Below, piece by piece: positions 47,030 through 56,585 of a stretch of 64,000 nt of DNA (position 1 is its first letter; each line of letters starts with the position of its first letter). Under the pieces are notes generated by a model. It saw nothing but the letters and a program-made list of their open reading frames with translations, searched no databases and had not been told where the DNA came from. Made by a program: the position numbers and the translations under genes. Source of the DNA: Acidimicrobiaceae bacterium (lineage in GTDB: Bacteria; Actinomycetota; Acidimicrobiia; Acidimicrobiales; RAAP-2); NCBI GenBank assembly GCA_003141095.1, contig PLKM01000039.1, forward strand, positions 35,285 to 99,284. The letters run 5' to 3'.

Positions 47030-48267
47030 GGTGCCACGACTTTCACCAACGCCAATGCTGCGGCGACGTCGTTCTCAACGAGCTCGGCGAGCTCATGGGG
47101 CAGCGTGGTCAACATTTCGTAAAAGAATCCTTGAATCATCAATCGTTCGGCGTCGCTTCGCGTCACGCCGCGCGACTCGAGGTACCAGCGTTGCAGTTCA
47201 TTGAGAGGCCCCACGCTCGACGCGTGTGCGCACATCACATCATTCTCACGAATATCCAAATTCGGGACGCTGTCCGCGTGCGCGTGCGCCGAGAGAAGGA
47301 GGTTGTGATTGGTTTGGCGCGCGTCAGTGCGCTTGGCACCCTTTTCAATCTCGATCAGACCCGTATAGACCGAACGGGACTCGTCAGCCACGGCGCCCTT
47401 GGAGAGCAACGTTGAGCGCGACCTCGCCGACTTATGGAACTGGTGCGTGCGAAAATCGTGCACTTGGCCGCCCGAACCGAGGAACGTCGTACGGAGTTCG
47501 TTCTCCGCGCCCACACCGAGCATTTCGGCATCGTTACGAGACCGGTTGTAGTGGCCGCCCATGCCAATCACGGCTTGGCGCAGACGCGCATCACGATGCA
47601 GGAAGCCTGTCGTTCGTGCGACGTGCCAGGCGCTCGAACTGAGGCGCTGGTAGGTGATCAACTGCAACGAAGCGTTGTCGCCGATCTCGTACTCGCTCAA
47701 TGGCACCACGAGAGCGTCAGCCCCGCCCTCGAAGTATTCGACGACCGTTGCGCTACTCGAACGGCCTAGCTTGATTTGCGTGCTCGAAAACGAGGACGAA
47801 CCCGACGTCGAGTTCAATACGATGATCGGCCTCTCGACATCTATTCCATCGTCAATTTTGATCACGGTCGTCGCGGGCGCCAAAGCATTGTTCAACACGG
47901 CGAACGTATCGCTTTCGTAGCGGCTCTGCATTGAGGCGCCACTCACAGAAATCGCGTTCTCAACTACCTCAACGTGAACGCCACTTGGGGCCGATCCGCT
48001 ATCGACACAGAATCCATCAACGACGCGAACAACGAGTCCAGCGCGCTCGCAGAGTTGGCTCGCGAACGGCGAATTTTCTTGCGTCGCCGGCGCCGAGCTT
48101 ACGTTGAAGCTATCGATCACTAGGTCTTTGAGCGGAGCGTAACGCCAGACCTCGTCGCTGGTCGTGGGTAGTCCCGCCTCTTCGAACGCCGACCAGGCAC
48201 GTTGTCGATCCTGCGCGTCGGGGCGATCGGAAATGAAGGAGAGGGCTGACTCAGCGAAGGTTTTCAT
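47026..48267 (-). CDS. sufD: Fe-S cluster assembly protein SufD
   Basis: EVWRYAPLKDLVIDSF; TTFLGSGGQVHDFRTHQFHKSARSRSTLLSKGAVADESRSVYTGLIEIEKGAKRTDARQTNHNLLLS; RLMIQGFFYEML. Confidence 0.92.
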   Translation of the reverse strand: MKTFAESALSFISDRPDAQDRQRAWSAFEEAGLPTTSDEVWRYAPLKDLVIDSFNVSSAPATQENSPFASQLCERAGLVVRVVDGFCVDSGSAPSGVHVEVVENAISVSGASMQSRYESDTFAVLNNALAPATTVIKIDDGIDVERPIIVLNSTSGSSSFSSTQIKLGRSSSATVVEYFEGGADALVVPLSEYEIGDNASLQLITYQRLSSSAWHVARTTGFLHRDARLRQAVIGMGGHYNRSRNDAEMLGVGAENELRTTFLGSGGQVHDFRTHQFHKSARSRSTLLSKGAVADESRSVYTGLIEIEKGAKRTDARQTNHNLLLSAHAHADSVPNLDIRENDVMCAHASSVGPLNELQRWYLESRGVTRSDAERLMIQGFFYEMLTTLPHELAELVENDVAAALALVKVVAP

Positions 48268-48357
48268 AGATTTCTAGACCATTGCAGTGTAACGGTCGAG
48301 CACGACTTCGCCGCGGTGCGCGACCTAGGCTGAACCCTGAACTCACTGGGGGAAATT

Positions 48358-49200
48358 GTGGATTTCACGTCCGATGTCTTGACACTTGAAGTAAATGGTC
48401 CCGTCGCCACGCTCTGGCTGGACCGTGAAGAGGCCCGCAATGCCATGGGCAGCGCCCTTTGGCGCGATCTCCCAGGCGCGACATCAGCGGTGGCGAACGA
48501 CTCGTCAGTGCGGGTCCTCGTCATTGCAGCGAGAGGTCCGCATTTCACCGTGGGCCTTGATTTGAAAGAGCTCGGCGGTAATCTCATCAATGGCGGCTCG
48601 AACGCCACTACGAAAGCGCCTTCGAGAGCTGTCGCGAGTGCTATTTCCTACCGCACTGTTCGCACTATGCAGGATTCGGTGACCTCGATCGCCGAGCTCC
48701 CGATTCCCGTGATCGCGGCGGTTCATGGTTACTGCATTGGCGGCGGCGTTGACCTGATCAGCGCCTGCGATATTCGCCTGTGCGCCGGCGACGCCAAGTT
48801 TTCCGTTCGTGAAGCGAAGGTGGCCATCGTCGCCGACCTGGGGACGCTGCAGCGACTACCCAAGATAGTGAGCGCGGGTCACGTCGCCGAACTCGCCTAC
48901 ACCGGCAAAGACATCGACGCTTCCCGAGCGGCGCAAATCGGACTCGTGAACTCGGTGCATGGGGCGAGCGCGAGTGACGTCCTCGATGCCGCGTACTCGC
49001 TCGCCAATGAAATAGCCGCGAACTCTCCTCTCGCGGTGCAGGGCACGAAGGCCGTGCTCGCCGCCAACGATGGGCATACCGTACAAGAGGGTTTGGAGTT
49101 CGTGGCAAGATGGAACACCATGTACCTGCAGAGCAACGACCTTAAAGAGGCGATGACCGCGTTCGTGGAAAGACGTGCGCCAATATTCGATGGCGACTAA
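48358..49200 (+). CDS. Enoyl-CoA hydratase/isomerase (crotonase) family protein
   Basis: GTG start; GPVATLWLDREEARNAMGSALW; GLDLKEL; IPVIAAVHGYCIGGGVDLISACDIRLCAGDAKFSVREAKV. Confidence 0.93.
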   Translation: MDFTSDVLTLEVNGPVATLWLDREEARNAMGSALWRDLPGATSAVANDSSVRVLVIAARGPHFTVGLDLKELGGNLINGGSNATTKAPSRAVASAISYRTVRTMQDSVTSIAELPIPVIAAVHGYCIGGGVDLISACDIRLCAGDAKFSVREAKVAIVADLGTLQRLPKIVSAGHVAELAYTGKDIDASRAAQIGLVNSVHGASASDVLDAAYSLANEIAANSPLAVQGTKAVLAANDGHTVQEGLEFVARWNTMYLQSNDLKEAMTAFVERRAPIFDGD

Positions 49201-49550
49201 CGCCGCCAGAACCTCCAGTTTCGTCGATCCTTCTTTTCCATTTCGTCAAGTTCACGACGCCGCTCTTCAATTATCTCAGGCGCCACGGCGTTGACAATTT
49301 CACTCGCCAAATTTAAGATGTCACGTCGATCATCGAGCGGGACGTTCGTTTGAGGGTCCTTCTCCACCGGCCGGGCAACGAGCGATCCGTGAACCCAGCC
49401 AACGTCGGCAAGGCGTCGCTCGTACGTCAGGCAATCCGCTGGACACGACCACGGCTGATCAGGCGCATTACCGAGCACACAAAATCGAGCAACTTCTCCG
49501 GACTTATAGGTTCGACTTTGAAAGTGCTTGCACTCTTCACGCATTCCCAT
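49197..49550 (-). CDS. Conserved hypothetical Cys-rich small protein
   Basis: 117 aa; N-terminal CKHFQSRTYKSGEVARFCVLGNAPDQPWSCPADC and charged C-terminal helix; tight convergent 4-bp overlap with the upstream enoyl-CoA hydratase gene. Confidence 0.7.
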   Translation of the reverse strand: MGMREECKHFQSRTYKSGEVARFCVLGNAPDQPWSCPADCLTYERRLADVGWVHGSLVARPVEKDPQTNVPLDDRRDILNLASEIVNAVAPEIIEERRRELDEMEKKDRRNWRFWRR

Positions 49551-49930
49551 TAGACAATTCTCGCACGAATTTCAGGGAAGCGCGAGAGCGCAATTTCAGT
49601 GTCGAAACTTCTCCCAGGCCTCGCAGATAGTTCTGCGTGCCGACTTCTTCCAATGACCCCAATCACGTGACAAATACGGAGAATAAGGCACGCGTCACCC
49701 ACCACGACTTCAGCCAAGAATCAGAAAACTGCCGCTGCGCCAGAGGTGTCGGGCCCGCAAATTCCTCCACGAAAAAACGGGCGCAAAACAGTCCAGTGAT
49801 CATCGTTCAAGACACCGGCATGCCAGGGTGATGAACGCTGGGCAACGGCGGATCGCGATTGCGACCGACCCGATCACTTGACAACGCGTCACCAGATGGG
49901 ACTACCACTCAACGTATCGAGCACCCCGCC

Positions 49931-51331
49931 TTAACCAATGGAGCCTTCCATTTGTAACTCAATCAGCCGCGACCATTCGACCGCGTACTCCATTGGAAGC
50001 GTACGAGTTACCGGCTCGATGAATCCGTTCACGATCATTCCCATGGCTTGGCTCTCGGTGAGCCCGCGGCTCATCAAGTAGAACAACTGATCGTCGCCGA
50101 TCTTAGACACCGTGGCCTCATGACCAATAGATGCGTCTTGTTCGCCGACTTCCATATAAGGCCTGGTCTCGGACGTCGAAAACTCATCCAGCAGTAGCGC
50201 GTCGCAGCGCACAAAACTCTTGGCGCCCGTAGCTCCCTCTTCAACCTTGACGAGGCCGCGATAGGCCGTCAAGCCTCCCTCCTTGGAGATGGACTTCGAG
50301 ATAATCGTTGACGTTGTCTCGGGAGCGCAGTGAACCATCTTCGCTCCGGCGTCTTGAATCTGACCGGCGCCCGCGTACGCGACAGAAAGCACTTCACCGG
50401 AAGCCTTGGGGCCCATCAAGTACACCGATGGGTACTTCATCGTCAGACGCGAACCAATGTTGCCATCGATCCACTCAACGTGAGCTTCGGCCTCGGCGCG
50501 TGCCCGCTTGGTTACCAAGTTGTAGACGTTGTTCGACCAGTTTTGAATCGTCGTGTACGTGATGCGCGAGCCGGGCAACGCGACCAGCTCCACTACCGCC
50601 GAGTGCAGTGAGTCGGTGGAGTACACGGGTGCGGAGCAGCCCTCGACGTAGTGAACCTGGCTGCCTTCGTCGGCGATGATCAAGGTGCGCTCGAACTGGC
50701 CCATATTCTCGGTGTTGATTCGAAAGTAAGCCTGAAGAGGCTGGTCGACGTTGACACCCGGAGGGACATAGATGAACGAGCCGCCACTCCACACGGCCGA
50801 GTTCAGCGCCGCAAACTTGTTGTCGTTCGGTGGGATTATCGTTCCGAAGTACTTGCGAACCAGGTCCGGGTACTCGCGTACGGCCGTGTCCATGTCACAG
50901 AACAGCACGCCGAGGCGCTCGAGGTCTTCGCGATTGCGGTGAAAGACAACCTCGGATTCGTACTGCGCCGTCACGCCAGCCAAATACTTGCGCTCGGCCT
51001 CAGGAATGCCGAGCCTTTCATAGGTGTTCTTGATGGCGTCGGGAAGATCCTCCCAGCGCTCCACACGATTCTCGGTGGGCTTGATGTAGTAATAAATATC
51101 GTTGAAGTCAAGGTCGGGCATTCGATCAGCGAACCACGGCAACATGGGCTTCTTCTCGAAGCGCTTGAGGGCATTCAGTCGAAACTCGAGCATCCATGGC
51201 TCTTCGTTCTTGATGCCTGACATCTCGCGAACGATGGCCTCGTTGATTCCCTTCTTCGGCTTGAAGACGGGAATCTGGTCGTCGGACCAGCCCAGTTGGT
51301 AACGGCTAAAATCAAGATTGTCAATTGCCAT
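49931..51331 (-). CDS. sufB: Fe-S cluster assembly protein SufB
   Basis: GINEAIVREMSGIKNEEPWMLEFRLNALKRF; VPPNDNKFAALNSAVWSGGSFIYVPPGVNVDQPLQAYFRINTENMGQFERTLIIADEGSQVHYVEGCSAP; strong RBS AAAGGAG. Confidence 0.96.
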   Translation of the reverse strand: MAIDNLDFSRYQLGWSDDQIPVFKPKKGINEAIVREMSGIKNEEPWMLEFRLNALKRFEKKPMLPWFADRMPDLDFNDIYYYIKPTENRVERWEDLPDAIKNTYERLGIPEAERKYLAGVTAQYESEVVFHRNREDLERLGVLFCDMDTAVREYPDLVRKYFGTIIPPNDNKFAALNSAVWSGGSFIYVPPGVNVDQPLQAYFRINTENMGQFERTLIIADEGSQVHYVEGCSAPVYSTDSLHSAVVELVALPGSRITYTTIQNWSNNVYNLVTKRARAEAEAHVEWIDGNIGSRLTMKYPSVYLMGPKASGEVLSVAYAGAGQIQDAGAKMVHCAPETTSTIISKSISKEGGLTAYRGLVKVEEGATGAKSFVRCDALLLDEFSTSETRPYMEVGEQDASIGHEATVSKIGDDQLFYLMSRGLTESQAMGMIVNGFIEPVTRTLPMEYAVEWSRLIELQMEGSIG

Positions 51332-51854
51332 GGTGCTCCTTTGGGATTAACCCTACGGCCATAGTAGTAACTAAACGGCCCCCCTTGTCGCCAGAATCCC
51401 CCAATCTGGACCATTCCCCCTATTCCTCCAGCCTCGGCGAACGGCGTGGCGTCCAAGAATGCTACCTCGTATCGTTCTCTCGAAACAACGAGAGAAAGTG
51501 GACCCAAGCAGTGTCGCCAAGGAAGTTACTCGCCGTGTTCACAACCTGGAGCATCCTACGAGCCCTGCTCGGCCTGGGCCGCGACCTCGCCGGCCGTTGC
51601 GAGCACTCATACCGTCGCCAAGCATTCATGCCAGCTCGTGAAGGCGATGTCCCTCTGTAGGAGAGACGAGTTCACCTGCTGCGATCCAGGGAGAGATTGG
51701 CGCGGAGCAGTCAGCACGCTCGCCCCAAATCTTCTCCACCGCCAATACGATCACGAACGAGGCCCTCTACACATCCCAGAACGATTGCCATCAGCCATTT
51801 CGGGTTTAGGCGGACCTTGATCCACCGGGGCCTCACGTCTGGCAAAGTGGAACC

Positions 51855-54023
51855 GTGCCTACTCCCCCGACCGTCCCTCAGCGACCACACGAAATAATCC
51901 GACACGACGACAGCCGTATCGATCCCTATTACTGGCTCATGGATCGCGACGACCCGGAGGTACTGGCGCATCTTCGCGCTGAAAACGCCTACATCAATGA
52001 GGAGTTGGCCCTTCTCAAGCCGCTGACGAACCAACTCTTTGAAGAGATAAAGAACCGCATCGAAGAGACTGACATCTCGGTGCCGGTGCGTCGCGGAGCG
52101 TGGTGGTACTTCGAACGGACCCGTGAGGGCCTCGACTACCCGATTAGTTGTCGAGTTCCGTCACTCGACGACGAACGCACCCCGCCAAGCATTGATCCCG
52201 AATCAACGCTCCCGGGCGAACAGGTCATACTTGACGAGAATCTCGAAGCCTCCGGGCACGACTTCTTGTCAGTGGGCGTACTCAGCGTGAGTCCAGACGA
52301 TACCTGGGTGGCCGTGGGCACCGATTTTGAAGGTGACGAGCGACACCACGTCACCATTCGACCCCTGGTCAGCCAGAGCCCCGTGACCGACGAGCTTGAC
52401 GACGTGTACTACGGCTTCGCCTGGGCCAACGACAGCCGCCATTTCTTCTACACCCGCGTTGACGAGGCCATGCGTCCCTGGCAGCTCTGGCGCCATGAAC
52501 TCGAAACACCGTCGAGTGCGGACGTGTTGGTGTTCCAAGAGGACGACGCGCAGTACACCGTCTCGGTAGGAAGAAGTCGCGACGACGCCGTCATTGTCAT
52601 ACTCGTGGGCTCGTCAACGACTACCGAACTCCACTTTCTCTCGGCCAACGAACCCAGAGATCCGTTCACCCTTCTCGAGGCCCGGCGTCAGGGAATTGAA
52701 TACGCAGTTGAGCACTTCGTCGACGCCTCGGGCCGAGGCTGGTGGCTGAAGGTCACGAACGAGAACGCGACTGACTTTCGACTGCTCGCCCGCCTCGAAG
52801 GTGGCGGCGAATGGGTTGAGTTGATCGGTGATCGGCCGGGTAATCGACTCGACGGCGTGGACGCGTTCAAGGACTTCCTCGCGATCAGCGAACGTAACGA
52901 CGGCTGCGCGGCCGTTCGAATCGTACGGATTCTGGAAGGCGACGACCCCTTTGGCGCCAATTTGATCGAACGCTCTCGCCTTGTCGAAGGTGACGCCAGT
53001 CCGAGCACCGTGGCACTTTCCGCGAATGTCACGTACGACACTCCCCAACTACGCGTGGTCATCACCTCGCTCGTCACCCCACGACTGGTGGCGGATATCG
53101 ACGTCGAGAGCGGTGAGTCCCTTGTGCGAAAGCAGCAACAGGTGCTCGGCGGTTACGAGCAGTCGAACTACGTCACTGGTCGGCTTTGGGTCAACGCAAG
53201 CGACGGCGCGCGCATCCCGGTTTCGGTGGTTGCGCGAAAAGACCTACTCGTCGTGGGCCCCAACGGCGAGTTGAGCGCGAAGGGTCCGTCGCCGTTGCTC
53301 CTCTACGGTTACGGCAGCTACGAGATCTCCATAGATCCCTCGTTCTCTTCGCTGCGTCTCTCGTTGCTCGATCGCGGCGTGATCTTCGCGATCGCCCACG
53401 TCCGCGGTGGAGGCGAAATGGGACGATCGTGGTACGAAATGGGCAAGCTCGCACAAAAGCCGACAACCTTCAGTGATTTCGTGGCCGTTGCTCGCCACCT
53501 CGTCAAGGAGTCGTGGACGACGCCTGGTCAACTGGCGGCGCGCGGCGGCTCGGCGGGTGGACTATTGATGGGTGCCGCGATGAACCTCGCTCCCGAGATC
53601 TTCCGCTGCGTTGTGGCGGAGGTACCGTTCGTCGACGCACTGACGACGATGCTCGACGCGTCACTGCCGCTGACCGTTGGAGAGTGGGAGGAGTGGGGCA
53701 ACCCCGACGCCAGCGCGAGCGCGTACCGGACCATGAAGAGCTACTCACCCTACGACAACGTGCGCGCCTCCAACGAGGACGGTTCGGTGCGCGTCTATCC
53801 GCACCTCTACGCTGCGGGCGGGCTCAACGACTCCCGGGTGGGATTTTGGGAACCGGCGAAGTGGGTGCTGAAACTTCGTGACACCAATCCTGCGAACATT
53901 GCGTACCTGAAGACCGAAATGGGTGCGGGCCATGGTGGGCCTTCGGGACGCTACGACGCGTGGCGTGACGAGGCCCAGGTGCTGGCCTTTGTGCTGAGCG
54001 AAATCGGCGCCGCGACACCGTAG
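51855..54023 (+). CDS. S9 family peptidase, oligopeptidase B-like
   Basis: YYWLMDRDDPEVLAHLRAENAY; ISVSPDDTWVAVGTDFEGDE; LLLYGYGSYEISIDPSFSSLRLSLLDRGVIFAIAHVRGGGEMGRSWYEMGKLAQKPTTFSDFVAVARHLV; ARGGSAGGLLMGA; AGHGGPSGRYD. GTG start. Confidence 0.94.
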   Translation: MPTPPTVPQRPHEIIRHDDSRIDPYYWLMDRDDPEVLAHLRAENAYINEELALLKPLTNQLFEEIKNRIEETDISVPVRRGAWWYFERTREGLDYPISCRVPSLDDERTPPSIDPESTLPGEQVILDENLEASGHDFLSVGVLSVSPDDTWVAVGTDFEGDERHHVTIRPLVSQSPVTDELDDVYYGFAWANDSRHFFYTRVDEAMRPWQLWRHELETPSSADVLVFQEDDAQYTVSVGRSRDDAVIVILVGSSTTTELHFLSANEPRDPFTLLEARRQGIEYAVEHFVDASGRGWWLKVTNENATDFRLLARLEGGGEWVELIGDRPGNRLDGVDAFKDFLAISERNDGCAAVRIVRILEGDDPFGANLIERSRLVEGDASPSTVALSANVTYDTPQLRVVITSLVTPRLVADIDVESGESLVRKQQQVLGGYEQSNYVTGRLWVNASDGARIPVSVVARKDLLVVGPNGELSAKGPSPLLLYGYGSYEISIDPSFSSLRLSLLDRGVIFAIAHVRGGGEMGRSWYEMGKLAQKPTTFSDFVAVARHLVKESWTTPGQLAARGGSAGGLLMGAAMNLAPEIFRCVVAEVPFVDALTTMLDASLPLTVGEWEEWGNPDASASAYRTMKSYSPYDNVRASNEDGSVRVYPHLYAAGGLNDSRVGFWEPAKWVLKLRDTNPANIAYLKTEMGAGHGGPSGRYDAWRDEAQVLAFVLSEIGAATP

Positions 54024-54493
54024 CGATCGAGACGCGGCCGACTGCGCGTCCGAGACATCGGGGCCGTGTACGTGATTCCACTCACGCATTGCGGTGTGAT
54101 GAAGATCGCCTGAATGGGGGCCAACTGGGATGTCCGTGTCGCTGCCAGCACCCTTCGAATTGTGGCTGTCGTGCCGTGGCCATGAACGGTAGGGCATGCC
54201 CTCGGTGAAGGAGAGGAGCGTCCCGATGGATAACAGGGAGCCTCCATTCCAGACGCGACGCCGAGCGCAACAGGTTGCGGTCCTTCGGACGCTTTGACTC
54301 CCGAGGGTCGGACGAATTGGCCGATTCCTCGGGTTGAAACCTCTGGCTGACCACACCCGGTGCAAAGCTGCGTCAATCAACGTCGCGCATTGTCGAAACG
54401 TCGACATGACCAACTGCCACTCTCGAAACCAGCGAGCGAAGAATCGAATCGACGATCTCACGACGAAAAAATTCCAGACGCATCAATTCGTAA

Positions 54494-55162
54494 TCAAGTG
54501 ATGCTGATGACCAGCTTTGAACGACCACGGCGGGGCGACGGCGCAACGGCGCTCGAAGCGGATGTCACGAGCGGCGACGAAGGACCAAAGGTCGCGAACT
54601 CTCCTCCGGACGGGATTGACCCGGGCGAGGGCGAACTGGCCATGGATCGGACCGTGCTCGTCGTGGAGCTGCCTGAACCCTTCGTGCGGTCGTGATGGCT
54701 GAGATAGAAGGCCGCGACGATGAGCGCCAGGACGATGAGCAGGACGATGATCAAAGTTCGCATGCCCGCAGCTGAAAGCTTCCCTCGACGAGCAGATCGA
54801 GAGAGCGCCCAATGCTCGTCGTGTCGAAGAGGAGCGGGGTTGCCCATGTCGTAGGGAGGAAGTTGCGTCTCGCTAAAGACGTACTCGTGGTCGGCCTCAA
54901 GGCGGGGACGAGGCGGTTCCGAGGGCTGAGTGCTGTCCGACGAATCGTCAAGGAGGCGGAACCCCTTGGAGGTCGCGTACGGCGACGGCGGGGGCGACAG
55001 AAGACGTCGATCAATCTTGGTTGATCTGCCGCGGTCTTGGTCGCGTCGCAATTTCCAAAATCGCAGGCCAACCGCGACGAACACGACAACAATGAGGACG
55101 GCGAGGACGACTTTGATCACGAGGGTCACGAATGCCCTGTTCGATTTCCGTTTATCCGGGAC
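54494..55162 (-). CDS. Hypothetical membrane protein with two TM segments
   Basis: GTG start at VPDKRKSNR; hydrophobic AFVTLVIKVVLAVLIVVVFVAVGLRF and MRTLIIVLLIVLALIVAAFYL separated by a Pro/Ser-rich linker. Confidence 0.5.
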   Translation of the reverse strand, partial: VPDKRKSNRAFVTLVIKVVLAVLIVVVFVAVGLRFWKLRRDQDRGRSTKIDRRLLSPPPSPYATSKGFRLLDDSSDSTQPSEPPRPRLEADHEYVFSETQLPPYDMGNPAPLRHDEHWALSRSARRGKLSAAGMRTLIIVLLIVLALIVAAFYLSHHDRTKGSGSSTTSTVRSMASSPSPGSIPSGGEFATFGPSSPLVTSASSAVAPSPRRGRSKLVISIT

Positions 55163-55200
55163 ACCATGGTCACAAGGGAAAGCGTAGTAAACGAACTCGG

Positions 55201-55683
55201 CTACGCCAGTTCGCCAAACCCTCCGCGGTAGTAGGCGAGCGGCGTACCGGGATGCGAGGCCACGAAATCGATGCTCACGACCACAATGTCGTGGTCGCCC
55301 TGGGTGGTCCGACTCAGTATCTGGCCTTCGAGATGGGCAATCGCACCCTCCAGCAGTGGAGCACCGCGGGGTCCCGCTGACCACCCCGCGCCGTCGAACT
55401 TGTCGATGCCGGACGTCGCGAACACCCGCGCCAGCGTTTCTTGACCGGAGGAGAGAATATTGATGGCGACGGCATCGGCCTCCTTGACTCGAGACCAGGA
55501 CTGACCAGTGGTTTTTGCCGCGAAAGAGACGAGAATCGGCTCTAGAGAAAGCGACCCGAAGGTCTGGCAGGTGAAGCCGGCCCGCCCGTCGACCGTCATG
55601 GCCGTCACCACCACGACGCCGGTGACGTAGTGGCCGACGACTTCTTTGAAGTGCGCAATATCGAGAGAACTCACGAGTGGCAC
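55201..55683 (-). CDS. Flavin reductase family (FMN-binding split barrel) protein
   Basis: FKEVVGHYVTGVVVVTAMTVDGRAGFTCQTFGSLSLEPILVSFAAKTTGQSWSRVKEADAVAINIL; C-terminal PLAYYRGGFGEL. Confidence 0.92.
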   Translation of the reverse strand: MPLVSSLDIAHFKEVVGHYVTGVVVVTAMTVDGRAGFTCQTFGSLSLEPILVSFAAKTTGQSWSRVKEADAVAINILSSGQETLARVFATSGIDKFDGAGWSAGPRGAPLLEGAIAHLEGQILSRTTQGDHDIVVVSIDFVASHPGTPLAYYRGGFGELA

Positions 55684-55709
55684 ATTACCGGTCGCCCTTG
55701 AGTACCGTG

Positions 55710-56585
55710 ATGCTGATGACAACATTCACTCTTGACCTCAACGACGTAACCCTCGACTGCGAGACCTACGGGCCACAGGACGGTCCGCTGGTTCTCTGCC
55801 TTCACGGTTTCCCCGATACCCGTCATACCTTCAGGTACCTGGCTCCCCATCTCGCGGCGAAGGGCCACCGAGTGGTCGTGCCATCCATGCGCGGTTACGC
55901 CCCCTCGTCCATCTCGAAGACCAATAACTACCAACTCGCCACCGTGGCGAATGACGCCAATCGACTCCACGAGCTCCTCGGCGGCGACGAGCGAGCGGTC
56001 ATAATCGGTCACGACTGGGGAGCGGCGGCCACCTACCCGGCGACGGCGGCCGAGCCCGAGCGGTGGCACCGCGCCATCACCATGGCCGTGCCCCCGCTGC
56101 CGATCATGGGTCGATCGTTTCTTTCGTTCGCGCAGTTGCGGTCCAGTTGGTACATGTTTTACTTCCAGAGCCCAATGGCCACCGGCGTCGTTCCCCTCAA
56201 TGACTTCGATTTCATCGCTCAGCTCTGGGCCGAGTGGTCACCGAGCTACGAGGCCAGCGAAGAACTCGCCCACGTCCGCCTCGCCCTCGCCAGCGAGGAG
56301 AACCTTCTTGCCGCGCTCGGCTACTACCGGGCGATGTTCGCGGGCGAACTCATTGACGAGTCGCTCGCCCACGTGCAGGCCGCTCTGTTCATGACCCCCA
56401 CCGTTCCGACCTTGTACCTGCATGGTCACGACGACGGCTGCGTCCTCGCCTCAAGCCTCGCCAACGTCACCGAGCACCTCGCGCCGGGTTCAAAGAAGCA
56501 CATCATCAAGGACGCTGGCCACTTCGTGCACCTCGAACAACCAGAAGCCGTGCATCGGGCCATCGACTCGTTCCTCGAGGCTTAA
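55710..56585 (+). CDS. Alpha/beta hydrolase (epoxide-hydrolase-like)
   Basis: GPLVLCLHGFPDTRHTFRYLAPHLAAKGHRVVVPSMRGY; AVIIGHDWGAAATYP; IKDAGHFVHLEQPEAVHRAI. Confidence 0.9.
   Translation: MLMTTFTLDLNDVTLDCETYGPQDGPLVLCLHGFPDTRHTFRYLAPHLAAKGHRVVVPSMRGYAPSSISKTNNYQLATVANDANRLHELLGGDERAVIIGHDWGAAATYPATAAEPERWHRAITMAVPPLPIMGRSFLSFAQLRSSWYMFYFQSPMATGVVPLNDFDFIAQLWAEWSPSYEASEELAHVRLALASEENLLAALGYYRAMFAGELIDESLAHVQAALFMTPTVPTLYLHGHDDGCVLASSLANVTEHLAPGSKKHIIKDAGHFVHLEQPEAVHRAIDSFLEA

Noticed and set aside
53745-54461. 238-aa minus-strand ORF overlapping the oligopeptidase B 3' end
   Set aside because: Overlaps a certain gene and lacks protein-like composition.
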